From contig OW051471.1 of assembly GCA_932521025.1 (NCBI GenBank), forward strand, positions 12,152,001-12,216,000: a stretch of DNA of 64,000 nt, read 5' to 3'. Position 1 is the first letter of the stretch; the number at the start of each line of letters is the position of its first letter. Made by a program: the position numbers and the translations under genes. This DNA is from Oscheius onirici (Eukaryota; Nematoda; Chromadorea; Rhabditida; Rhabditidae). Below the pieces are notes generated by a model, which saw only the letters and a list, made by a program, of their open reading frames with translations, did no database searches and had not been told where the DNA came from. Shown one piece after another: positions 1-8,646 of the stretch.

Positions 1-9
1 TGCTAGTGA

Positions 10-309
10 ATTTTTATATTTCTAACGCTTATTTCAAAGAAAAAAGAAGCCAACATTTGGCCACCATTGTTTGATGGTATCTTTTACCTCTACCATTTTC
101 AATCAAGAGCCAAAGCTTCTCCATCTCTGACCCAAAGTTTCACGGCCCCTGCCATACCGTCTGGTCTCCCAGCCATTTTTATCTCTCAAGAGCGATCAGT
201 CTCTTCGGTTTAATTACCCAAGTTTGAGGTATTCAAATGCTTCCGACCCTGCCCATGCAGAGGTTGAAAGAAATTTTGGAACAGCCTTCCCATGAGGGAA
301 GGCAACAAG
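10..309 (+). repeat. R1 dispersed repeat, single half-element
   Basis: This stretch matches the element half at 2630-2905 nearly base for base. It shares the segment TTTAATTACCCAAGTTTGAG and ends in a run reading CCCATGAGGGAAGGCAACAA. Inverted copies lie at 1921-2490 and 36514-36790. It sits in the fourth intron of the partial receptor at 337-928. I do not recognise a named family. Confidence 0.75.
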
Positions 310-336
310 ACCAAAGTACTAACAGTAAGAGCCGAC

Positions 337-928
337 CTCAAATGTCATACAGTAATACCAATTAGTTGACCCTAGAATCAGAACCATTACTACCGTAAGA
401 GCTCCGGTGTATATGGCTCCACTGAAACTATTTTTGGTACTGTGAATCCCTCACATTTTTTCCGTAAATCTCTCCACGCAGTCGTCCAATTTGTAGAAAA
501 CAAGCAGTCTATACAAGGAGCAATCCATAACCGAGATCAATGTCAAGGCACCGAAAGTTACAGAAGAAATTTGCTTAAAGGACTGTTACAAGTATAAATT
601 GTTTCCCTACAGCTGCAAGATCTCCAGCCTGACCAAAATACTTTGAGAATCCAGTCATAAGAGCACAGGGAAGAGGAAAAATGATGTTTGGACGGTGTAG
701 ATGCATAAGACAGAAAGAGAATATAAAGTCGGTAAACTAAACCTTTGAGTCGATTACGGTCTCGTCACGAAAACCTACAGTCATCTTCAACATGTAATAT
801 TTGAACTTTGCCATTGATTTCGGCGAATGTTTCCAGATGACGTAGGCGAGAAGAAGATTGAAGAAAAGTATGAGGCAGCCGAAAAAGTCAAAAAAGAGAT
901 CGGTTGAAGAATTATCCATAATTCGCAT
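337..928 (-). CDS. Srh/Sri-like serpentine chemoreceptor, 5' part only (cut by window edge)
   Basis: This is the first half of a seven-transmembrane receptor on the minus strand. Exons by splice sites are 928-779, 736-611, 573-455 and 421-337. Their lengths (150, 126, 119 and 85 bp) equal those of the paralog at 1345-3522. The start MRIMD is conserved with that paralog. TM1 is followed by the HSPKSM..FKYYM motif, which resembles the SPK..G.YK motif of the Srh/Sri/Str receptor superfamily. TM2 carries FPLP, and later exons supply TM3 and TM4. The last visible donor, GTCGGC, is weak. The single long 3' exon seen in the paralog would lie to the left of base 1. The expected role is a chemosensory GPCR, which is inference from family. 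Confidence 0.8.
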
Positions 929-1344
929 TTGGAAGAAGTTTCGTAGAACTCGAGAATAACAAACTCGACACACGACAATGTCGTTCGAGGCAGGTGCATC
1001 GCTCAGAATGATATCGGCGGAAATATAGGAAACAGAAATATAGGCTATGGTTCCGATGAACTCAGTTCAAGTAGTTTTTGATACCCTGTAATGTAGAACG
1101 CAGGAATTGGATACTCAGCTAAGCTACGCAGTTGCATTTGGAATTTACATTAGCAGAGTCTCCATTTTTTCGGGTCTCGAAACGAAAAACTAACCGATTT
1201 AAATCAATAGATCTTGTGTCAGATCAAAACGTAGTGGGGCGACGGCAGTGGGTTCAAAATTGAAAAAAATCGGATTCAAATCGAAATTAAAAAAAAATAT
1301 TGAAAGAGAAATGCGAAAAATCTTCATTGAGTAGAATTAGCAAG
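929..1344. other. Intergenic, nothing recognised
   Basis: This is the spacer between two minus-strand receptors. I see no coding exon, hairpin or repeat match in it. It does not contain a counterpart of the small peptide genes found after the plus-strand receptors. Confidence 0.5.
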
Positions 1345-3522
1345 TTATTCTTGACCGGCTCCCGGATTCGAAGAAGAACTAGGTGCTAAGGAAGTGACGG
1401 CCGTCTCGAGGTCCTTGCGGCAGAACGTCTTCCAGACCAACTTTTTCAAAAACAACCTGTACGGTTTCATGCAGAAGAGACAGAAGAGCGAATTGGCAAA
1501 GGGATAGCCACCGACGGCCGCAGTCATCGCCCATTCCAGACCAACCGAGTTACTGATTTCTTCAAGCTTCAGCCAAAGCCCCAACAGATAGATGGAAATT
1601 GGAATGGTTATAGCGAAGGCGGGGATGAGGACTTGAGCAATGAGAATGATGGTCAGACTCCGTTGGACGTTATAACTCGTGGTTGTCATATTTGACCGAG
1701 CCTCGTTGATTTTCTTCTGGACGAGGTAGGAGGAAAAAATTTGGAAGGAGCTGGTTCCAAGTAGGAAGAAGGCCACAACTAGGCCAGAGAATAGAATGAA
1801 GGTATTGCGATGATCGTAAGCGACGAAAGGAATGCCCTTTTTGAAAGGGAGTGGGCCGAGGTCAAAGTCTTTTGCGAATTGTTCCAGTCCCTAAACGAAC
1901 AGTAAGTTTGGTAATAAGCGTTGTCTTGTTTCCTTCCCTCATGGGAAGGCTGTTCCAAAATTTCTTTCAACCTCTGCATGGGCAGGGTCGGAAGCATTTG
2001 AATACCTCAAACTTGGGTAATTAAACCGAAGAGACTGATCGCTCTTGAGAGATAAAGATGGCTGGGAGACCAGACGGTATGGCAGGGGCCGTGAAACTTT
2101 GGGTCAGAGACGGAGAAGCTCTCGATCGAAAATGCTAGAGGTAAAAAGATACCATCAAACTGTTGTTTGTTTATTCGGCTATCGATGCATTTCGCATGAC
2201 CGGATCACATCCGAAGAGTCGAGGAGTCTTGGAGTGATGATGAGAGCGGTTGTGGTATCCAGGTTTCTCAAGCTACAGGATCCGCAAGACAGGCTAGGCT
2301 GGCGAGAGATGCCAGGGTAGACTACCTTCGTGTACTACCACCCGGGATTGAACTTGCGATCGCTTTCTTCATAGACTGTCATCCTATCCACCTGACTATC
2401 TGGGCCCCCATAACGCTTGATTTCCATAGTTCAAACTGTGATGACAAAATGTTGGCTTCTTTTTTCTTTGAAAGAAGCGTTAGAAGTAGAAATCTTCACT
2501 AGCACTGTTTTGTTAAGAAAAACCAACTTAGATCTGGCAGTCGACCATAGGCGCCTCTCCGTCTCTGCCCCTAAGTTTCATGGCCTCTGCCGTGCTGTCT
2601 TTTCTTATCTCTTCTAAAAATCGAACAATTAACGCTTAATTTCCATAGGTTGTTGGTAAATTTTTAATATTTTAGCCCCTCTACCATTTTCAATCAAGAG
2701 CCAAAGCTTCTCCGCCTCTGACCCAAAGTTCCACGGCCCCTGCCATACCGTCTGGTCTCCCAGCCATCTTTATCTCTCAAGAGCGATCAGTCTCTTCGGT
2801 TTAATTACCCAAGTTTGAGGTATTCAAATGCTTCCGACCCTGCCCATGCAGAGGTTGAAAGAAATTTTGGAACAGCCTTCCCATGAGGGAAGGCAACAAA
2901 TCCCTTCCAAAAAAGACTGAACTTACTTCATATGTCAGGCAGAAGTAAGCATTGGCTGGGCCTATGGCAATAGCCACGACGATCACGGTCACTACTGTAT
3001 ACCGCACTCCCCTAAAATGTCTTCAAGTTTGAAAAAAAAACAATAACATTTTCCCCGTAAATTTCTCTACCCAGTCGTCCAACTTGTAGAAAACAAACAA
3101 TCTGTAGGTACAGCAGTCATTGACCGATAACATTGTTAAGGCTCCAAAAGTTACGGTTGAAATTTGCTTAATTTGCTTGTTTTGAGTAGAAATTGTGTCC
3201 TTACAGCCACAAGACCACCGACATGACCAAAATGTTTTAAGAGGCCAGTCACAAGACCACATGGGAGAGGAAAAATGAAGTTTGGTTTGTAGAGATGCGC
3301 AAGAAAGAATGTGAACATAAAGTCGGTAAACTAAAGCTTTGAGACGGTCGTGGTCCCGTCACGAAAACCTACAGTCATCTTCAACATGTAGTATTTAAAC
3401 TTTGCCATGGTTTTCGGTGAATGTCGCCAAATAACATAGGCCAGAAAAAGATTGAGGGAAAGCATTACACAACCGAAAACATCGAAAATGATGGAAGTCG
3501 AAGGATAGTCCATAATTCGCAT
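1345..3522 (-). CDS. Srh/Sri-like serpentine chemoreceptor, complete, 341 aa
   Basis: Exons are 3522-3373, 3330-3205, 3166-3048, 3011-2927 and 1890-1345, all in frame, giving 341 residues. The protein has seven hydrophobic segments, the HSPKTM..FKYYM motif after TM1, FPLP in TM2 and a C-terminal CMKPYR motif after TM7, the usual end of the Str/Srh group. The first intron of this gene and its neighbour at 337-928 is absent from the plus-strand paralogs, and the late intron after the LAQ region of the plus-strand genes is absent here. The fourth intron (2926-1891) is about 1 kb long because an inverted pair of R1 repeats sits in it. Chemosensory GPCR role is inferred from family. Confidence 0.85.
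1921..2905. mobile_element. R1 element, long inverted repeat with internal tRNA-like segment
   Basis: The left end (about 1921-2490, inverted) and right end (about 2630-2905) are inverted copies of the same sequence. Both outer tips carry the CCCTCATGGGAAGGC motif or its complement. Between the arms, around 2326-2416 on the minus strand, a segment resembles a degenerate tRNA with a B-box-like AGTTCAATCC. The element fills the fourth intron of the receptor. I cannot define a target-site duplication with certainty. Confidence 0.6.
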
Positions 3523-3643
3523 GGGAGTGTGGTAATGGGAGAGCTAAATGGAGGAATATTTGATGGACTGCTGAAGCAGGTGCAACTTTACCGCCCACTG
3601 AAGATCAGATCTCTTTTTCCTCGAAGCTATTTGCTACTTTCTA

Positions 3644-3851
3644 TAGTCTGTTCAAAAAAAAGAACGCAACAGTAACCCATAAATATTTCGCTTCGAGATC
3701 CACAAACCCCTGATTTTCAGGTTAAACTGCGACAATTCAAACCAATTTCTTGATTTCCTCAACGGTGAATTGCCGCGCCTCAGGGGTTTGTGGTTCTCGA
3801 AGCGAAATATTTATGGGTTACTGTTGCGTTCTTTTTTTTGAACAGACTTTA
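3644..3851. mobile_element. Palindromic MITE (ACAGTAACCC family)
   Basis: The terminal inverted repeats begin GTCTGTTCAAAAAAAAGAAC and continue through CAGTAACCCATAAATATTTC to a short centre. The left end abuts TA. Relatives with the ACAGTAACCC core lie at 6644-7093 and 61557-61713. There is no coding capacity, so it is non-autonomous. Confidence 0.7.
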
Positions 3852-3929
3852 GGAAACAATGCATTTCAGTTATACGCTCAGCCCAGCAGAGTTTTTTTCA
3901 TCACTGCCATCTTTTTCCAGCCCTTAAAG

Positions 3930-4064
3930 CTCTCAAATCGCTGGACAAAGAAGATAACGGAATGGATTCCTAGGGAAGGTACAAGGCGAGCAAGAGAGCA
4001 ACGAAGTAGATGGCGAGATGACGTCAGAAAAATTGCTGGACAGACTAAATATAGGAAACAATGA
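3930..4064 (+). mobile_element. RTE-type retrotransposon, 3' tail fragment
   Basis: The plus strand encodes RWTKKITEWIPREG followed by an Arg-rich stretch and RWRDDVRKIAG before a stop. This is the C-terminal tail of RTE-clade reverse transcriptases. Only the tail is present, consistent with 5' truncation on insertion. Confidence 0.7.
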
Positions 4065-4369
4065 TTGTCTCTGTTACGTTTTTTTAGTCAAATTTCGGTG
4101 ACAAAGGTATTCTGCAAAATGCGTGAATCAGATTGACTATTGGCAACTGGACCCTAAAGTTAGATTAAAAACCAGCCGCCTTCGGCGACTTTATAGTCTG
4201 TTGAAGAAAAGAGAACAGTTTGTGAATCAAAGCTGTTTTTTTCAGCTGAGTAGCAACGTTTTTATGCTGTTCAATTTTTTTTTTGAACGGATTACTCTCA
4301 ATGCTCCAGTAACTGACGTTTCTCGCATGAAACACAGCGATACGATAAACACGATTACTTCGATCCCTT

Positions 4370-4656
4370 CCCTAGTCAATCGATCTCTTCTGACCTCTTC
4401 CCCAGTCAACCGATCCCTTCTGATCCCTTCCCTACTCAGATCAACCGGTCCCTTCCAATCTCCTACCGGTTACCCTGACTCTATTTCCTACTCAAAACAA
4501 TTTAGCAAAAATATTTGGCGAGAGGAGGAGTCGAACCCGGGTCGTCTGGGTGAAGACGGCGACTCTTAACAATACACCAAAATTTCAGGTCCCGGGCAAA
4601 CAAACAAACACACAGAGTCCACGACAGACACCATTGCACTTTAGTAGTAGAGAGAT
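4370..4656 (-). mobile_element. tRNA-derived SINE, copy 1
   Basis: The copy at 48560-48822 is nearly identical over its length. Read on the minus strand, it contains a perfect RNA polymerase III B box, GGTTCGACTCC (around 4527-4538), preceded by an anticodon-arm-like hairpin CGTCT/AGACG and a weak A box. A non-tRNA body follows. The acceptor stem does not pair, so this is a SINE and not a tRNA gene. Confidence 0.65.
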
Positions 4657-4747
4657 ATTCAGGGAGGATTTTTCGGGAAATAAATCCCTCTGATGAAAGT
4701 ATAATGTCTTTTGCAGAAAATCAGAAGAAATGTGTGGAAGATTTCAT

Positions 4748-5310
4748 TCAGTTTGTTCGACCATTCCACAAACATCCCAGATCTCCAAAGACTCGAATGT
4801 CCTGACCAAAGTAAACCAGATGATCACTCGCGTTGGTGGTGCTCAACCCATCAGAACAGTTTGGATCCTCATCCAGAGGACAAAGAATGTACTGATCCGG
4901 AAGCATGTCCTCTTTGTAAAAGATCTCGTACTTGTGATGGTAGTAAGTCGACTTATTTTGGGCTGGATGATGCGGGACAGGATCTTGCCAATGCACTACA
5001 CGGAAGGAGAAGGCAATCTTCGAGATTTTTTTAAATATTTTTTTACCTGTTGATCATGAGCTGTGGCAAAAGCCTTGTTCCCGACTCGCCCTTCTCCGAA
5101 AGTGATCATTTTTACAGCTGAACCTGGCACCAAGCCCACTGCCACAATGTACGACGAACAAAGAGCAGAAATGTCTCCGCCTAAGGAGTGGCCGGTCACC
5201 TTAAAATCAGTGATTTTAAGCACAAAAAGAAGAGAAGAAAAGATAACATCTGGAACATCTTTAAACTTCTCAGAACATACTGTGGGTTGGACCTGCTATC
5301 AGGCTGAAAA
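4748..5310 (-). pseudogene. Class 3 lipase, 3' half remnant
   Basis: Two well-preserved exons, 5199-5047 and 5017-4748, encode the GHSLGG nucleophile elbow, FGEGRVG, HWQDPVPHH (catalytic Asp) and YYHHKYE (catalytic His). They end with a stop and have the same 153-bp exon length as the intact lipase at 11516-13006. The exon before them (about 5250-5310) is still recognisable by alignment to the AWIAGG exon but is frameshifted. No exons for the signal peptide and N-terminal half are found up to 6100. It is therefore read as a 5'-truncated pseudogene. The intact active-site exons suggest the loss is recent. Confidence 0.7.
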
Positions 5311-6115
5311 CTTAAAAATAAATAGGCAAGTATCAAAATGGTGAGCCGATAATTTTACTGGAAGAACACGCGTTTAAACTCTGTTATAGCTGGAATTTTT
5401 TTCGCACTTAAAAAGTTTTTAATGTGTAAAAGGGAGTCGTGTTCTGGTCGGGATGGCTACCGACGGGCGTGTTTTGTGCTAAGCGAAAGTCTCGATTTGA
5501 GGTTCACGGTTGTACACCGGCAGATAAACTTGAAGAAATAAAAGAAACCTTTTTTCAAAGGAAGGCTTTTAGTTGGGTCCCGGAATGGCATCGAGCTTGT
5601 TTCGATATCCGGGACCCAACTAAAAACCTTCCCTTGTTAGGCTTTTCAACTATGTTTATGATCCGAGGATAGCAATAGAAAAAGAAGCAAAAGAAGAGAG
5701 AAATATGCCGAGAACGAGGCTCGGGAACAATCGAAAGTGGTGTTATTTGGAACGGGGGAGCGGGGACAAAAATAGCGTACGTGACGGTTACGGTAAGAGG
5801 TTACCGTAACCGGAAAAAGACAGCATGGAGGGAAAATGAAAGAAAGATGTTGACCGGCCTTGACAAGGGGAAAGAGGAGAACCTTCGGAGAACTGTCTGT
5901 CCTTATCTGTTCACTAGCCACTCTAGTGATCAAATCCCAAAATGTGTCAATTTTCTGATACTCTTGATCAGTCGTTAATCTCTTGATACCAAAAAGCATA
6001 GGTTAATCGCCGTGGTTTCTTATTTTCAATACCAGTCTGTTGTCATTTATTCACTTTTCACCTGCTCTTTAAATGAGTCCTTGTACTCCAGCGTGTATTC
6101 TTATTCTTGAGCAGC
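5311..6115. other. Intergenic with two hairpins
   Basis: No exon is supported here. A strong hairpin spans about 5558-5638: the arms read GGCTTTTAGTTGGGTCCCGG and its complement around a short loop. A second small hairpin (GGTTAC / GTAACC) lies near 5785-5815. A TTT-rich stretch precedes the start of the next receptor. Confidence 0.5.
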
Positions 6116-7710
6116 ATGCGCATGTTCGACTCCGAAACCAACGTCAACATCATCGTGGCCCTCAGCGGCTCCGTAGCAGTTGTTAATCTCTTCACAATTT
6201 ATACCATCTGGAAATACTCGCCGAAAACTATGGGTCATTTCAAGTACTACATGTCGAAGATGACCATATCAGATTTTCTCTTCTCGATAAACATTGGTTT
6301 ACTCTACTTACCCAATTTGTTGTTTCCATTACCGGCAGCAAGTATCTCCGGCCTATTGAAGGTCATTCCCGGTCATCTGGGAGGTGTAATTACGGTAAGA
6401 TGGTTACAAAAAAATAAGCAGAAATGCTTCAGCATACGGCGACATTGACAGCCGGAGCAATGATGTTGCTAGCCGTGAATGATTGCTGTCTTTTCCGTGT
6501 CTTTCTCTTTTACAAAGTGGACATCCCACTAGAAATCTGGAGTGGCAAGTGGAGATACGCTATCAGTGCATTGCATCCCATTGTAACAACCATAGTACTT
6601 GTTAGTATGAGCGTTATTACGCTGACTTATGAGGTGAATATAGTCTTTAAAAAACGCTACAGTAACCCAAAATTCCCTACCTTATGTCCGCGTTTGAACC
6701 GCCAAACCGCCGGTTTCTCGCGGCGAAAATGTTCGGTTTTAAAAAGGTCACTTTGCAAAAATCTCTTCTGATTATAGCTGTTGCCAAATCTTCACCTTAC
6801 GTACTTTTCGTTACGCAAAGTTGCGTACGAAAAATACAGTAGAAATTTGAATAAAATGGCTTGCCCGCGCGTACGTAATATCGCGTCAAAAAATACGTAA
6901 GGTGAAGGTTTGGCACGCGCTATATCCAACGTTTGCGTGCAGTAGCCAAATTGATATAACGCGTAAACATTGGGTACTCAGCCAAGATTTTTGCAAAATA
7001 ACCATTTTTAAATCGAACCTTTTCAACCCGAAAAGCCAAAAAATTCAATTTTCACCGAATTTTGGGTTACTGTAACGTTCTTTTTTAACTTAGACTTTTA
7101 CTCTTTGTGAATGTTAATCATTTTCAGGAGATCAAAGATTACGTAAAACGAAACAATCTTCCTCCAAGCGTTCTTAGCAACATAACTTCTGAAACTTGTT
7201 TGATAGCTTTCGATATCGATAGGATGACTGTGAGGGTTTGTGCCGGTGTCGTGGGTATTTTTCTCACCTGTTGTGAGGTCACCAACGTTGTAAGCTGCCA
7301 TCTGGTTCAGCGGAAAATCAACCAAGCTAAAGGATCCATGTCACGAGAGACTTTCAGAATGCAGAGGAGTCTGACTTTGGTACTACTGGCTCAGGTAAGA
7401 CTCTCAGATCCTTACAATCCATTTTTAGACACTCATTCCCGCCGTATCAATCAGTTTTCCCGTAATCATTTGCATGATTGGAGTCTTCTATGACATAGCT
7501 ACCTTTTTAAAATCGATCATTTTCGAATGGGTAGTTGTGATTATTATTGGTGGATACCCTTTGGTAAATTCCGTCTTTTGTGTGGTCTGCATGAAGCCCT
7601 ATCGAGAATTTTGGACTCGGATCGTCTGGAAAATTTTCTGTTGCAAAGAGCCCGTACTAACTGATGTCCAGGTTTCGGAAATTTCAAGGAATCGAAGTGA
7701 TACTTCCTGA
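6116..7710 (+). CDS. Srh/Sri-like serpentine chemoreceptor, 342 aa (unit 1 receptor)
   Basis: Exons 6116-6394, 6433-6633, 7128-7394 and 7429-7710 join in phase 0 to give 342 residues. Exon lengths (279, 201, 267 and 282 bp) are identical to those of the paralog at 8647-10362. The start is placed at MRMFD, conserved in the paralog. The KYSPKTMGHFKYYM motif follows TM1, FPLPAASISG lies in TM2, and CMKPYREF follows TM7. The third exon begins EIKDYVKRNN. The second intron is swollen to almost 500 bp by a MITE. A polyadenylation signal and a small secreted-peptide gene follow within 200 bp. Chemosensory GPCR function is inferred. Confidence 0.88.
6644..7093. mobile_element. MITE of the ACAGTAACCC family with nested acid-core repeat
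   Basis: It lies inside the second intron of the receptor at 6116-7710. Ends are inverted: AAAAAACGCTACAGTAACCC on the left and GGGTTACTGTAACGTTCTTT on the right. A second palindromic block (about 6779-6930), with TTCACCTTACGTAC at its left end and TACGTAAGGTGAAG at its right, is nested inside and recurs, reversed, at 37155-37302. Confidence 0.7.
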
Positions 7711-7820
7711 TTAAAGTGTATCATCCTTATATTTTTCATTTCTTGATTTCTCAGTCAGTTTAGAATACAAATTGAGAGACATTCTGGTCTGAAGGGCGGA
7801 ATACCAATGAGACAGAGGTC

Positions 7821-7826
7821 AATAAA
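7821..7826 (+). terminator. Polyadenylation signal AATAAA after unit 1 receptor
   Basis: A canonical AATAAA lies about 110 bp after the receptor stop and 80 bp before the ATG of the peptide gene. The matching signal in unit 2 is at 10733-10738. Spacing between a poly(A) signal and the next start resembles a nematode operon junction, but no spliced-leader data exist here. Confidence 0.5.
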
Positions 7827-7906
7827 TTCTATGCGTTTTCTTTCAGACTTCACATTTTCCAGCTGTTCCTCTGCTAATATTCAGACTTCCAGGTGTTAGC
7901 CCCAAA

Positions 7907-8077
7907 ATGAACTCGACTCTCCTGTTCGTGCTGGCCTTCGCCATCTTCGGCACCATGGTCGACTGCTTCGATGGCCCAAACTTCATCCGCTTCGGAAGAG
8001 CCGTACCTTATATTATCCTGAATAAGAGGAGTTCTCGGAGACAAACCCAGCAATCTCCATCCTCCTGTGATTCGTGA
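7907..8077 (+). CDS. Small secreted peptide precursor with FIRFG-R motif (unit 1 peptide), 56 aa
   Basis: A single open frame begins MNSTLLFVLAF, a signal peptide of about 20 residues ending near VDC. The mature part starts FDGPNFIRFGR, then AVPYIILNK and a basic tail RSSRR. A Gly followed by a basic residue is the usual amidation and cleavage site, so GPNFIRF-amide is a possible product. The FIRFG core resembles FMRFamide-like (FLP) peptides, but only one copy is present and no dibasic site precedes it. The paralog at 10797-10958 conserves MNST, GPN and GR. Several AG sites just upstream of the ATG could serve as trans-splice acceptors. A donor (GTACCT) exists inside the frame, so the tail is uncertain. 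Confidence 0.55.
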   Translation: MNSTLLFVLAFAIFGTMVDCFDGPNFIRFGRAVPYIILNKRSSRRQTQQSPSSCDS

Positions 8078-8289
8078 GAAGAGAATCCCCATGCCTTGGA
8101 AGCTCCGGATCCCTGACATTCGCAAGTGAAGTGACAACAGCTTTGAAAATGTTCAGAACTGGTAATAAAAAAACTTTTATCGATTGTTCCGCCAATTTAA
8201 ATGTATCTCCAAGAATTGCTCGAATCATCCTCAGTTGAGAAGGGGAATCAATTTGCAGATGTTGAGTTTGGGAAATCAGAAAAATATCT

Positions 8290-8514
8290 AGAACTACACT
8301 CTGTAACAAAGATATAGACGGTTGCATTTTTTCGCTGTCACGGCCTGTTGCAGTGATTTTCATGATCTGGGACCTATCACTTGAATTAGATTTTAAATTG
8401 GCCAATATAAAACCTGGAAGCTCAGAAAGTGCCTCTGATTGGGTATGCGCACTCACTGGCCGCAACAGCGAAAAAATGCAACCGTCTATACTTTTGTGAC
8501 AGAGTGCACTAGCG
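8290..8514. mobile_element. Palindromic MITE
   Basis: Inverted ends read ACACTCTGTAACAAAG on the left and GACAGAGTGCACT on the right. Internal arms carry ATAGACGGTTGCATTTTTTC and its complement. It lies between the unit 1 peptide and the unit 2 receptor. The rest of 8078-8646 holds no exon I can support. Confidence 0.7.
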
Positions 8515-8646
8515 GAAACATCAATAATTGAAGATTCAAAACTTTGATTTTTTTCGATGCAAAACCTGATATTATTCAGTCTCGCGTTCAGTTTCCACCT
8601 GCCCTTCAGAGCTTAATATACACATAGTTCTACTTTCTCCCGAAAT

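Noticed and set aside
4520-4600. tRNA gene on the minus strand
   Set aside because: The B box is perfect but the acceptor stem does not pair, the anticodon loop is wrong in size, and an extended copy recurs at 48.6 kb. It is a SINE.
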